Source: Armatimonadota bacterium (GTDB lineage Bacteria > Armatimonadota > Zipacnadia > JAUWAU01). Taken from it: a DNA stretch of 64,000 nucleotides. The stretch is from assembly GCA_030601885.1 (NCBI GenBank), contig JAUWAU010000021.1, positions 1-64,000 of the forward strand, in the 5' to 3' direction. Positions within the stretch are counted from its first letter, which is position 1, and each line of letters starts with the position of its first letter. The notes under the pieces are model-generated. The model did no database searches. It had not been told where the DNA came from and saw nothing but the letters and a program-made list of their open reading frames with translations. The position numbers were made by a program, and so were the translations under genes. Below, piece by piece: positions 53,473 through 62,245 of the stretch.

Positions 53473-53495
53473 GATTTAATTGCTAACTTTTTACT
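53467..53495 (+). promoter_or_regulatory. Possible plus-strand promoter sharing the TTGCAA box
   Basis: TTGCAA is its own reverse complement, so the same box can serve the plus strand: TTGCAA (53,467-53,472), 17-base spacer, TTTACT (53,490-53,495). The -10 box matches the consensus at four of six positions. It lies upstream of the peptidase gene. Confidence 0.3.
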
Positions 53496-53725
53496 TTTTT
53501 TTACAGAAACCGTCCGCCACTCTTGTCAGTCTTGCGCGTTTGTTGCCCGGAGAACTGACAACGTCGTGTACCGATCACACACTCGTGCACTCCTGCCCGG
53601 GCCGGGTCTGCCAGTTTGTCCGCGGCTTGGCGCGAGGGCCCAGGGACCTCATCGTCCGGTGCAGCCAAGGACAGACGCGAGCCGACGGCGAAGCGTGTGA
53701 CAGCAAGCGCAGTGATGATGGGACG

Positions 53726-55537
53726 ATGATGTCGGTGAGGACACGACCCGCATGGTTCATATGTGTGGTGATCGGCCTCAGGGCGCTGAGCTGCTCTGGC
53801 TCTGGCGCGGCCGCGGAGGACCCGGAGGCGGCGGTGCAAAGGCTCGCGGGGGCGATTGAAGCGGGAGACACCCGGGCCATTCGCCAGTTGTACGTGCCCG
53901 GCCGCGCGAGAGCTGGCGACCAGCTCTGGGGGCGCTGGAGCAGCATCTTTGCCGCGTACGACCGGCTCGATGCGACGCTGCAGCTACTCCTGCGAGGCAT
54001 CGCCGGCAGTCGCGCCCTGGTACGATGCGCCTACACGGTGACGGGGCAAAGCGTCCGGCAGCCGGGGGGGCCACGATACCTCGTGTTCGCTGAGACGGTT
54101 GACATGCCGCTGGAGCAGCACGGCGGGCGATGGCTGCTGGGGGGGCAGGAATGGCGTCGGCCGGATGCCGAGCGCCGGGCCGCGCGGCTCCTTACCTCCG
54201 CCGGCTCACTGCCGGAGCACACCGTTGTGCACATGGTGCTGCGAATGCAGGGGGGCATCTGGTGGCCCGTTCGGCACCTGATCTGGTCGGGCGACATCGG
54301 CGGCGCACGCGGAGCTACGACGACTGATCAACGAAAAGCCATCGGAGAGATCCTTCAAAAGCGCCATGCTCTCAAGCAGCAGGGCGCCCTTCACATCTTC
54401 GCTGCCAAGCATGCGGATGGATGGGGCGCACCGCAGGATCTCTGGCATGCGGCGAGCGCGGCCGTCGCCTCTGTCGAACAGCAGCTCCGCGAGCAGACCA
54501 CGCGCGTGGAGGCGGCGTTCGGGGACCCGGGCGAGCACCAGCGGCTGGCCGATGTGCTGTACGACGCCGCTCGGTACGCACTCGCCGTCGAGGAGTATCA
54601 GAAGGCGAAAGCGCTGGACCCGACACGCACGAACCGGCGGCTTGCGCGCGCGCTCCGGGCGCTGCAGCGCCAAGAGGAGCTCCGGCAATGGCAGGAGCGG
54701 CTGAACGCGCAGCGCGCGGCTGAGTTGTCCGCCGAGGGTCAGCGCGTGGCGCAGAATAGGTCTGCCGTCAGTCTCCTGAAGCCGCCGCAGGTCCTCGTGT
54801 GCGACCACGCCATAGTACGTCACGAGCGCGTGGAACCTTTGCTGACGGACGTGATGGCGGCCGTGGAGGAGGCGCATCGAAAAGCGGTTACGGCATTCGG
54901 CTTCCCCATGGAGTCCGTGCAGGTCTCGGTATTTCGCACGAGGCAAGCATATCAAGAGTTTCGTCGTCGGCGCGGCGATACGGCAGTTCCGGAATGGTCT
55001 GGGGGGACATCCGGCGTTGACGGCATCCTGACGTACAGTCACAAAGGCGTGGGCAAGAGCATCGCCCACGAGTACGGGCACGAGGCCGTCCGACAGTTCG
55101 TTGGCGGTGCAGCAGTGCCCGTGTGGCTCAACGAGGGCATCGCGATCATCATGGAGGATGCCTTTGCCGATCACGAGCGCCTCACGGCTGAGCTCTACCG
55201 AAGACGCGGAGGGGCATTCTTCCCCGTCGATGCCCTCAGCGGGCCATGGACGCTGTGGCCGACGGAGAGGGCGCGCTACGCGTACGCCCAGGCTCGGGGA
55301 ATGGTTGAGTACATGCTCGCGACGCGGGGCAAGGAGCCGCTTCTTCACGTATTGCGCGACATGCGCCGACGGGTGACGTATGACGAAGCGTTCGGGCGTA
55401 ACCTGGGCACATCACAAGCCGGCTTTCAGCAACAGTGGGCGGCCTATGCGCGGTCACGGATGCCGCGTAGCCGGGGGCGAAGAACGCGGGGGCAGGTCCC
55501 GTCAGGCGAGAGGGAAGCAGATCCATCCAGTGACTGA
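53726..55537 (+). CDS. Peptidase MA-like (gluzincin) zinc protease, exported
   Basis: 603-aa protein. MMSVRTRPAWFICVVIGLRA is a signal or anchor. About 35-210 is a SnoaL/NTF2-like region (VQRLAGAIEAGDTRAIRQLY). About 250-345 is helical with a TPR-like repeat (YDAARYALAVEEYQKAKALDP) and Gln/Arg-rich coiled coil. The protease domain has His448-Glu-Tyr-Gly-His452 and a third zinc ligand Glu470 (VWLNEGIA), the usual gluzincin spacing of about 18 residues. A basic Arg-rich tail follows. ATG at 53726 (or 53729) is the first that gives a signal peptide; its ribosome binding site is weak. Proteins like this are common in TPR-rich environmental genomes and their targets are unknown. Confidence 0.8.
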   Translation: MMSVRTRPAWFICVVIGLRALSCSGSGAAAEDPEAAVQRLAGAIEAGDTRAIRQLYVPGRARAGDQLWGRWSSIFAAYDRLDATLQLLLRGIAGSRALVRCAYTVTGQSVRQPGGPRYLVFAETVDMPLEQHGGRWLLGGQEWRRPDAERRAARLLTSAGSLPEHTVVHMVLRMQGGIWWPVRHLIWSGDIGGARGATTTDQRKAIGEILQKRHALKQQGALHIFAAKHADGWGAPQDLWHAASAAVASVEQQLREQTTRVEAAFGDPGEHQRLADVLYDAARYALAVEEYQKAKALDPTRTNRRLARALRALQRQEELRQWQERLNAQRAAELSAEGQRVAQNRSAVSLLKPPQVLVCDHAIVRHERVEPLLTDVMAAVEEAHRKAVTAFGFPMESVQVSVFRTRQAYQEFRRRRGDTAVPEWSGGTSGVDGILTYSHKGVGKSIAHEYGHEAVRQFVGGAAVPVWLNEGIAIIMEDAFADHERLTAELYRRRGGAFFPVDALSGPWTLWPTERARYAYAQARGMVEYMLATRGKEPLLHVLRDMRRRVTYDEAFGRNLGTSQAGFQQQWAAYARSRMPRSRGRRTRGQVPSGEREADPSSD

Positions 55538-55551
55538 GGAGGGTGCCTCGC

Positions 55552-56313
55552 TTAGTCTTCGGACGTTTCGAGCTTTCGGATTTGATCGCGTATCCTCGCT
55601 GCGCGCTCGTAGTCCTCGACATCGACAGCCCACTGCAGCTCATCCCGCAGTTTGTCCACCTCTCCCGGGGGAGCATTCTCCTTGACCTCTTCCAGCCATG
55701 CTTTGAGGAAGGCGAGCTCGGGGCTCGTCGCGCGCATCCCCTCTTGGTCGTGGTCGAGGAAGGACTGTTCGATGCGCTTCATGCCCGCCTCGATTTCCCT
55801 GATGGCACGGTGCCGGTTGCCTTCATCGAGGCTCGCCGACGCGCGAGCGCGCGTATTCATCATGGTGACGTAGGGCCGATAGCGCTCGAGCGCCCATTTG
55901 TCGGACTCACGTGCCGCGTGCTTCCACACCAAATCGAACACTCGCAAGTTGCGCGCCGTGTCCCGTTCGGCACGCTTGTAGTCGCCGAGCGCCAGGAGCG
56001 ATAGATAGCGGTGGTAGTACTGGAGCCCTTCTTCCTGCAAGAGATAGCAATCCTCGGAGTTCAGCACAAAGCCGGCATCCGTGCCAAACTCCGCCTTGTG
56101 CTTCTCGCGCTGCGCACAGTAGTACTCGAGCAGCGACTCCTTGTCCTTGGGACGTTCGCCGTCGGGCCGGCCGTCGAGCTCCATCTGCAGCAGGCCCAGA
56201 TCGAGGCGCATCTGGATCTTCGGCTTCCCGTCAGCGCCCGTTATCTTGCGCACCACCACTTGTCCGGCCTTGTACTCCCACCCCTCGAGGATTGGCGATA
56301 TGTCATTGTCCAT
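55552..56313 (-). CDS. UVR-motif (UvrB/UvrC-like) domain protein
   Basis: 253-aa cytoplasmic protein. The N-terminal region (MDNDISPILEGWEYKAGQVV, then IQMRLDLGLLQMELDGRPDG) is a family block I associate with Planctomycetota- and Armatimonadota-type genomes. The centre is helical and rich in Arg and Glu (YYHRYLSLLALGDYKRAERD). The last 30 residues form a UVR motif: KLRDELQWAVDVEDYERAAR, then IRDQIRKL, the segment by which UvrB and UvrC bind each other. It is not UvrB or UvrC itself. It may be a stress or repair adaptor; that is inference. ATG at 56313 has GAGGAGG nearby. It is convergent with the peptidase gene. Confidence 0.8.
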   Translation of the reverse strand: MDNDISPILEGWEYKAGQVVVRKITGADGKPKIQMRLDLGLLQMELDGRPDGERPKDKESLLEYYCAQREKHKAEFGTDAGFVLNSEDCYLLQEEGLQYYHRYLSLLALGDYKRAERDTARNLRVFDLVWKHAARESDKWALERYRPYVTMMNTRARASASLDEGNRHRAIREIEAGMKRIEQSFLDHDQEGMRATSPELAFLKAWLEEVKENAPPGEVDKLRDELQWAVDVEDYERAARIRDQIRKLETSED

Positions 56314-56529
56314 GCCGTGCCCCTCCTCGAGATCCTGCGGCAAGTCTCGCGGCCACGAGCCGGTGGCGTCCCCGCCAGCCGCGGCTCACCTCTCCCCCTA
56401 TGTGGACTGAGCTCATCTTTGTTATCGGTTCGCCGTGGGTTGCCCCTCCCCTTCTCGTCCCAAATATGAGGTGTACCACTGTCGGGCGAAACGCTCGTCA
56501 TGCTCGACACATGGCTGGCGCGTCGATAT

Positions 56530-56547
56530 CAGTGGTCAGTGGCCGCC
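56530..56547 (+). repeat. GTCAGT-type interspersed repeat, copy 5
   Basis: CAGTGGTCAGTGGCCGCC, identical over 16 bases to the start of the copy at 8,524. It lies at the edge of the 122-base repeats. Confidence 0.55.
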
Positions 56548-56570
56548 CATCAGTGCCCCCCTCTCCGCCT

Positions 56571-56869
56571 CGAAGATTTCGGCCATCGGCCCACCCGTGT
56601 AGCCGGAGCAGCTTGCTCCGGCGGCCCCCAGCCCCCCGCCGGGCCCATCTTCATCGTTTCCGGGTGGCCCAGTGGGCCATGGAGAGCTGCTTCGAAGATT
56701 CGGCCCGTCGGCCCACCCGTGTAGCCGGAGCAGCTTGCTCCGGCGGCCCCCAGCCCCCCACCTGGCCGAGGTGGCGTGGCTTTCGCCCTCGGGCCGAGCT
56801 CCATCGTTTCCGGGTGTCCCAACAGGACCATGAAGAGCTGCCTCGTAGCACGGGAGTCAGGTGCCGGTT
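56571..56869 (+). repeat. Tandem 122-base repeat (GGAGCAGCTTGCTCC family)
   Basis: Two copies start with CGAAGATT at 56,571 and 56,693. Each holds GTAGCCGGAGCAGCTTGCTC, the hairpin CCGGAGCA-GCT-TGCTCCGG, a CGGCCCCCAGCCCCC stretch and CATCGTTTCCGGGTGG. The second ends with a diverged tail (CCAACAGGACCATGAAGAGC). Related copies occur at 61,643. Confidence 0.75.
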
Positions 56870-56965
56870 GGCGTGTTGCACTTTCCGGGGTGGAAAAAGC
56901 GAGGTGACAACGTCCTCCACGAGGGCTGTGCGTCCCGTCCGAATGTGCACCCGCCGGCTGAGACC

Positions 56966-58267
56966 TCAGTTCTCCGATGCGCCCAGTTGTGCCAGCCGCG
57001 CCCGCGCCAGCAGCCCCGTGCGCCCGTCCGGCTCGAGCGCTCGCGCCCGTTGCAGCTCCAGGATTGCCTCGCTGTCCCGGCCACAGGCCAGCCAGCTCAG
57101 CCCCAGCTCGTAGTGGGCTCGGGCGTTGCCGGCGTCCAGCTCGGTGGCCTTCTCGGCATAACGCGCCGCTTCGCCGGCGTCGCCGCGCTCGCGCGAGACA
57201 GCGGCCAGCTCGAGATGCGCGGTCACGTTGTCCGGCGCCCGGCGCTGCGCGTCGCGCAAGTGCCCGAGGGCTGCGTCAGGATCGCCGCTTGCCCGCAGGG
57301 CGCGTGCGGCAGCCAGTCGAGCAGCGACATTGGCCGGCTCGGCAGCAGCGGCATGCTGGTAACACTCCAAAGCCTTCGCGGGCTCGCCCATGAGCTGGTA
57401 GGCGCGCCCAAGTTGGAGGTGGTATCCTGCCACGCCCGCGGCCAGCTCTGCGGCCTGCTGCATCATGTAGAGGGCCTGAGATCGCGTGTACTTGCGGATT
57501 GCGTTCTCCGCTGCCTCGCTTACGCGGAACGGGAGCTCCTCCTCACCAGTGAACAGCAGCCACCCATAGTCCGAAAGCGTCTCGGGGTTCAGGGGGTCGA
57601 TCTCGAGGGCGAACTCGAAGGAGAGCTGCGCCTTGCCCGTTTCGCCCTGCGTGTAGAGCTTTGCGGCGTTGCGGGCAACGGCGGTCGCGTAGGTCCGACG
57701 GTATTCAGTGTAGAGCGGGCTGCTGAGCCACGCGCTCTTTGCCTCTTTGATAGCAGCCGGCGGATCGCCCAGGGCAAGGTACGCCTGCGCAAGCCGGCAC
57801 GGCGCCATGGGGTAGTCCGGGTCGGCCAACTTGGCGCGCTCCAGTTCCCGAGCCGCCGCCTCCCACTCGGCGTCTGCCATGAGCAGCTCGGCGATGCGGG
57901 TGTGGGCGCGAGCCACGAGGGCCTGGTGGAACTTCTCGATGTTGAAGCTCGGATCGGCTCCTGAGACGCCCTCGTTGATCAAGAGCTGCATGAGCTCGCG
58001 GCGGTGGGCTATGTCGCGGTACGCGCCGCTGGTCATGTTCACCTGGGGGGCGAGTGTCGCGGCGCGCAGGAACTGGAGCGCCTTTTTGGTCTTGCCCTCC
58101 TCCATCAACCGCACGCCCTCGAAGTACAGGCGCTCCGCCGGCACGCGGGCGTGCGCGGCCGCCGTACAGACGAGCAGCAGGGCGGCGAGCATGGCCGCCG
58201 TGGTGGCATGTGACCACCGATCAGTGCGCAGAGATGGCGGTCTCTTTACTCGATGGCCGCTAATCAT
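56966..58267 (-). CDS. Exported TPR-repeat protein
   Basis: 433-aa protein with an N-terminal signal or anchor (ATTAAMLAALLLVCTAAAHA) and about eight tetratricopeptide repeats. Clear ones are AAARELERAKLADPDYPMAP, AYQLMGEPAKALECYQHAAA and ELGLSWLACGRDSEAILELQ, with a degenerate pair between 215 and 290. TPR domains mediate protein contacts, so it is likely part of a periplasmic assembly. The first eight bases overlap the end of the upstream gene (ATGATTAG, ATG inside the previous TAG region), so the two are translationally coupled. Both are TPR proteins with similar signal regions, which suggests they work together. Confidence 0.85.
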   Translation of the reverse strand: MISGHRVKRPPSLRTDRWSHATTAAMLAALLLVCTAAAHARVPAERLYFEGVRLMEEGKTKKALQFLRAATLAPQVNMTSGAYRDIAHRRELMQLLINEGVSGADPSFNIEKFHQALVARAHTRIAELLMADAEWEAAARELERAKLADPDYPMAPCRLAQAYLALGDPPAAIKEAKSAWLSSPLYTEYRRTYATAVARNAAKLYTQGETGKAQLSFEFALEIDPLNPETLSDYGWLLFTGEEELPFRVSEAAENAIRKYTRSQALYMMQQAAELAAGVAGYHLQLGRAYQLMGEPAKALECYQHAAAAEPANVAARLAAARALRASGDPDAALGHLRDAQRRAPDNVTAHLELAAVSRERGDAGEAARYAEKATELDAGNARAHYELGLSWLACGRDSEAILELQRARALEPDGRTGLLARARLAQLGASEN

Positions 58268-59642
58268 GGATGATCGTTCCCGTCAGCGCGTTGCGGTCGT
58301 TGGCGATATAATACTCGAGCGCCTTCTCTGCATCTATCGGCGTCCTGAACCGGCCCAGAATCTTCGCCTTCTTGTCCGAGTCGTCGTCGAGCAGGAAGTA
58401 ATACCACCCGACCGCGCGCTCACCTTGCTCCCGGGCAACGATGAACGGCCCCTTGGTCTCCGTCTTTGGCAACGTCGGCTCGCGCGGCTCGTAGCCGTGA
58501 AGCGCCGCCCAGGCTCGCCACTCTCCGGGCGTTTGGTAGAACGTCAGCGGCGCGATGCTGTAGAGCACCTGATCCGCGGGCTTCAGCTCCACGATCTTGC
58601 CGTAATCGACTCGCCGGCTCGCCCGGTGCACGTATTTGCCGGTGTTCGCCGGCGGCGTCGCGGGCACGGCCGCCGCAAGGCGGGCCCGCCGGGCGCCAAC
58701 GTACGGTACCAGCTCCGACAGGAGCCCGGCGAAGGTGCTCGTGATCTTGGTCAGGCGGCCCTTGCGGTTGTGGGCGGCCCGCTTCGCGTCCTCGGCCTTG
58801 CGCTGCTGCACTTCCTGATCCAGTGCCGTCAGGTAAGGCCCGGCAGCGGCCTGGATCTTTTGCACCTCGCCCTTGGTGAGCTTCGTGAACTGCGTCTCGA
58901 GCTCCGCGCGCTCTCTGCTGTGGATGCCCAGGTAGTCAGCGACCTCAAACAGGGCTGCGACAGCGCCGTAATTCTCCGCCTCCAGATGGTATCGCACCGC
59001 CTCAACGATGAGGTCATTGTACTCATCGCCCGATACCGGTGCGCCCACCTCGCGGCCCACCGATTCCGCATACGCCGCGGCACGAAGGGCGGCCCCGTAA
59101 TCATGGGCCTCGGCGTGGATCTGCGCCTCCCGCAAGCCCTGTTTGGCGAAGGCCCCCTTTTCCACGTCTGAGATCTGCGTCTGCGCGGCCAGCGGCGCTG
59201 CCCTCTCCTGCAATTGCCTCGCGAGCTCGATGAGCCGCTCCGCAGATGCCTGGTGCTGTTGGCTCTCAGCGTCCGTCGCGGGGGTTTGTCCGACCTTCTC
59301 GTATGCGGCGATGGCCTGCTCGTATTGCTCCCGGTTCAGCAGGCAATCGCCCACGCGGCACTGTGCGTACGTGGAGCCCTGATCTATCGCCAGCATCTCG
59401 CGATAGTGCTCTTCCGCCGCCGCCATTCGGCCCCGTCTGAAGGCCTGGTCCGCGGCGCGCTGAAGCTTGCCGAGTCGGCGAAGCTCACTCCGCAGAAGGT
59501 GCGTGGGGCCGGCCTTTGCCGCCGGCTCCTTGTTGGCCGCAGCGGCCTCGGGTGTGAGCAGAGGGGTATACAAGACCAGAACTGTACACAGGATGGCTGC
59601 TATGGCGACCAGATGACTGCTAATACTGCTCTTGGTGCGCAT
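58260..59642 (-). CDS. Exported TPR/coiled-coil protein
   Basis: 460-aa protein with a signal or anchor segment (HLVAIAAILCTVLVLYTPLL). Two or three TPR units follow (GRMAAAEEHYREMLAIDQG, GDCLLNREQYEQAIAAYEKV), then a long helical, Gln/Glu-rich coiled-coil region (about 90-290) and a beta-rich C-terminal domain (about 350-460; GPFIVAREQGERAVGWYYFL, KILGRFRTPIDAEKALEYYI). ATG at 59642 has GGGGGAGG upstream; an upstream extension of 35 residues was rejected. It overlaps the downstream TPR gene by eight bases. No catalytic motif is seen. Confidence 0.82.
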   Translation of the reverse strand: MRTKSSISSHLVAIAAILCTVLVLYTPLLTPEAAAANKEPAAKAGPTHLLRSELRRLGKLQRAADQAFRRGRMAAAEEHYREMLAIDQGSTYAQCRVGDCLLNREQYEQAIAAYEKVGQTPATDAESQQHQASAERLIELARQLQERAAPLAAQTQISDVEKGAFAKQGLREAQIHAEAHDYGAALRAAAYAESVGREVGAPVSGDEYNDLIVEAVRYHLEAENYGAVAALFEVADYLGIHSRERAELETQFTKLTKGEVQKIQAAAGPYLTALDQEVQQRKAEDAKRAAHNRKGRLTKITSTFAGLLSELVPYVGARRARLAAAVPATPPANTGKYVHRASRRVDYGKIVELKPADQVLYSIAPLTFYQTPGEWRAWAALHGYEPREPTLPKTETKGPFIVAREQGERAVGWYYFLLDDDSDKKAKILGRFRTPIDAEKALEYYIANDRNALTGTIIHD

Positions 59643-59882
59643 ACGCCTCCCCCTGACTTGCCCGGCAGCCGAACCACTGGCGGCACGCCCTGCCCTGAGC
59701 CGGAAGGCCGCCCGGTTCTGCGGTAGCAGTGCCCATCGGAGTCCCACTTCACAGGCGCCCGTTGCCGCCGCTTTTTTGACACCTGTAGGCGCGTGAAGGT
59801 TCTCTCTTTGGGCCGGTTTTGTCTCTCGAGGATGGCGGAGCCGGCCGCTGCCGAAGAGCCTACGGCAATCTCCGGGTTGCCA

Positions 59883-61589
59883 CTACTCGCTCACAATGGT
59901 GGCGTAATCCCAGTACCCGGCCTCCCAGGCCCAGTCATCGGCAGCGTTCTCGAGGGCGATCGTGACGCGCTTGCCGGCGAAGCGACTGAGGTCGTAGCTC
60001 AGCTCGTGCCAGTGCAGCTCCCCGCCGACGCGGCCGATGATCTTGCGGTCGATAAGCTCGCCATTTACCTTGACTCGCAGCTCCCAATCTGCCTGCTGAT
60101 TGCCGTCGTAGCTCGTGACGGCGACCTTCAGCGTGTGTCGCTTGCCCGGCGCGAGCTCCACGGTGCGCTCGAGCACGCAGGGCGTCTCGCGGTCGAGCGG
60201 ATGCGTCATGAGTACGGAGCTGCGGCCGCCGTAGGAGCTCTTGTATCCCGGGCTCATGTCGGGGCCACACTGGCGTATCTTCCAGCTCTCGTCCCATTGC
60301 TTTGCCGCCGCCTGCATCCTTCGACCACGTAGCATGGCCGTGACTTGCGCCGTCTCCTTTTCGAGGGCCTGCAGCTTGGCCTCGTGCTCGCGCCGCGCGG
60401 CGGCGATCTGGGCCTCGTCCTCGGGAGTGAGCTCCTCCAGCGGCCAAGGGCGCGGCTGCTCGCGGGGGATCACGTACACGCGACGCCCATCGCGCGCGCG
60501 CACGGCCCCGCCGTGCGCAGTGATGACCTGTTCGGCCAGATGCAGCGTCCTGTCGGCCAGGTCGGAGATCTTCATGCTCGGCGGCAGCTTCTGCAGCGTT
60601 CGATTCGTGTAGGTGTCGTTGAGGGGGGCTTTCCACTTCGCCGGGATCGCACTGGCACCGATCATGGTCCCCACGATCCCGCCGGCGCTCGATGGGTTGC
60701 AGTCGGCATCCCAGCCGGCCATGGTGGCGACCCGAATGGTGCGCCCGAAGTCGCCGTCGCCGTACAGCAGGCCCAGGAGCACGCCGCCGCTGTTGACGAT
60801 GGCCGAGACGCGGCTGTAGCGCTCCGCCCATTTCTCCGCGAGGGCATTGCGCGCGTCGCGCCACTCGGGGAACTGCTCGTGCCAGGCGATCATGTCGTGC
60901 ACCATCTCGGCGTAGTCGGACTCGGGCGGGACGACGGCCAGCGCGCGTCTGATTACCGTGTCGATGTCATCCTCGAAGAAGGCCTCGCTGTACGCGGCGG
61001 CCATGAACAGCGCGCCGTTGACGCCCTCGTCCCAGTTGGAGATGTGCGCCGCGCGGCTGGCGTACTCGGCGGCGACGTTGATCATGCCCGGGGCGATGAG
61101 GCCCCAGAGGTCGGCCTCGATCTGCGCGTCGATCTCCTGGTACTTGCCATTGTAGCGTGGATGCCCCGAGTCGGGCGGCCAGATGCCGGCGCTCATGTTC
61201 TCGTAGGCCTGGCGATTGGCCACCCAGATGCGATTTGGTGTGAGGTGCTTGAGCCAGTTCTCGCCGATCTGCCGCGGCGTGGCATTGATGCCATGCTCCT
61301 GGAGCGTGATGAGCGACACCAGCTCCACGTAGATGTCGTCCTGGTCGGAGCATGCCGAGGGCATGGACTTGTAGTACTCGATCTCGGGCCCGGGAAAGTC
61401 GATCTTGAACTCGTACGGCCCACCGAGTGTGACGCCGATCATCTGCCCAAGCCATCCGCCGTGGATCTTGTCGTACAGGTCCTGGGCGGAGAGCTCGGCC
61501 ATCGCAGGCTGCGGGATGGCCGATTGGACCTGCAGGATGAGGGCAGTGGCAGATAACGCAACGATGAGCAGTACCTTGTCTCTACGCAT
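59883..61589 (-). CDS. Secreted ADP-ribosylglycohydrolase-like protein with C-terminal beta domain
   Basis: 568-aa exported protein. MRRDKVLLIVALSATALILQ is a signal peptide. About 30-340 matches the ADP-ribosylglycohydrolase (ARH/DraG) helical fold: IHGGWLGQMIGVTLGGP, the metal-ligand block MPSACSDQDDIYVELV, WDEGVNGALFMAAAY and AGWDADCNPSSAGGIVG with two Asp ligands near its start. About 360-420 is a coiled coil. About 430-565 is a galactose-binding-like beta-sandwich (GKRHTLKVAVTSYDG, HWHELSYDLSRFAGKRVTIA). Cytoplasmic relatives reverse ADP-ribosylation; export argues for another substrate, perhaps a glycoside. GGAAAGG lies just before the ATG. Confidence 0.83.
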   Translation of the reverse strand: MRRDKVLLIVALSATALILQVQSAIPQPAMAELSAQDLYDKIHGGWLGQMIGVTLGGPYEFKIDFPGPEIEYYKSMPSACSDQDDIYVELVSLITLQEHGINATPRQIGENWLKHLTPNRIWVANRQAYENMSAGIWPPDSGHPRYNGKYQEIDAQIEADLWGLIAPGMINVAAEYASRAAHISNWDEGVNGALFMAAAYSEAFFEDDIDTVIRRALAVVPPESDYAEMVHDMIAWHEQFPEWRDARNALAEKWAERYSRVSAIVNSGGVLLGLLYGDGDFGRTIRVATMAGWDADCNPSSAGGIVGTMIGASAIPAKWKAPLNDTYTNRTLQKLPPSMKISDLADRTLHLAEQVITAHGGAVRARDGRRVYVIPREQPRPWPLEELTPEDEAQIAAARREHEAKLQALEKETAQVTAMLRGRRMQAAAKQWDESWKIRQCGPDMSPGYKSSYGGRSSVLMTHPLDRETPCVLERTVELAPGKRHTLKVAVTSYDGNQQADWELRVKVNGELIDRKIIGRVGGELHWHELSYDLSRFAGKRVTIALENAADDWAWEAGYWDYATIVSE

Positions 61590-62245
61590 CCTTTCCGTCT
61601 CCCCTCGCTCTGGCGACTAGCGCCGCTTTCGTCCGGCTACCCCGAAGATTTCGCCTTCCGGCCCACTCGTTGTAGCCGGAGCAGCTTGCTCCGGCGGCCC
61701 CAAGCTCCCCGTCGGGCCCATCTCCATCGTTTCCGGGCGGCCCAGTGGGCCATGGAGAGCTGCCTCGAAGATTTGGTCGTGTGCCTTTCTGTAGGCGAGC
61801 ACCTGTCGCCGACGCGCCATAGCCGCTATGGCGACGGAGCGTGGCTCGCTGCCGTTCCTCTGCCGATCCCTGACAGATGGGCCAGCACAGCAATCTTCAT
61901 CGTTTCCGGGTGTGCCAACGGGGCCATGAAGAGCTGCCTCGAAGATTTGGTCGTGTGCCTTTCTGTAGGCGAGTACCTGTCGCCGACGCGCCATAGCCGC
62001 TATGGCGACGGAGCGTGGCTCGCTGCCGTCCCTCTGTCGATCCCTGACAGATGGGCCAGCACAGCAATCTTCATCGTTTCCGGGTGTCCCAACGGAACAT
62101 CAGGACTGCCCTGCAATTATACCTGCGCCCTTTGAGGCGTCAAGGGGCGGCAGGAGAAAGAGCTGTCGGTGTCCAAAGGCCCACAAGGAGCCGCGGACGT
62201 TATGCATGACGCCAGATTCCGCCCACGAGCCGATTGGTGGTTGCT
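61590..62245. other. 656-base repeat-filled intergenic region
   Basis: Between the ARH-like gene and the small membrane protein remnant. Nearly all of 61,643-62,112 is repeat. 62,113-62,245 holds nothing I can name beyond the region upstream of the ATG at 62,246. Confidence 0.7.
61643..62112 (+). repeat. Repeat array: one 123-base unit and two 174-base units
   Basis: A copy of the GGAGCAGCTTGCTCC-type unit (61,643-61,765) is followed by two 174-base units (61,766-61,939 and 61,940-62,112). Each 174-base unit starts CGAAGATTTGGTCGTGTGCC and contains the hairpin GCCATAG-CCG-CTATGGC and a CTGACAGATGGGCCAGCACA segment. Each ends with the CATCGTTTCCGGGTG stretch also seen at 56,571-56,869; the second unit's tail is diverged. 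Confidence 0.8.

Larger units (their letters stand above)
53242..53725. other. Divergent regulatory region
   Basis: 484 bases between the H1-like gene (-) and the gluzincin peptidase gene (+). It includes the H1 gene's ribosome binding site and an unusually AT-rich stretch at 53,437-53,506 in an otherwise GC-rich window. Two promoters sharing one TTGCAA box are proposed there. The rest holds no convincing gene; a possible N-terminal extension of the peptidase (53,480-53,725) is Arg/Cys-rich and was not adopted. Confidence 0.5.
56314..56965. other. 652-base non-coding region with repeats
   Basis: Between the UVR-motif gene and the TPR gene. The first 200 bases hold nothing recognisable. From 56,530 it contains a GTCAGT-type repeat and then two copies of the GGAGCAGCTTGCTCC-containing repeat listed separately. 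Short open frames across the repeats read as low-complexity Gly/Pro/Arg sequence and are not genes. Confidence 0.7.

Noticed and set aside
59600..59782. 60-codon frame (GTG at 59782) overlapping the start of a TPR gene
   Set aside because: It begins with a plausible basic peptide but has no ribosome binding site and overlaps the TPR signal sequence out of frame.
61617..62135. Open frames across the 174-base repeats
   Set aside because: They exist only because the repeat lengths are multiples of three or nearly so; both strands read as low-complexity sequence.
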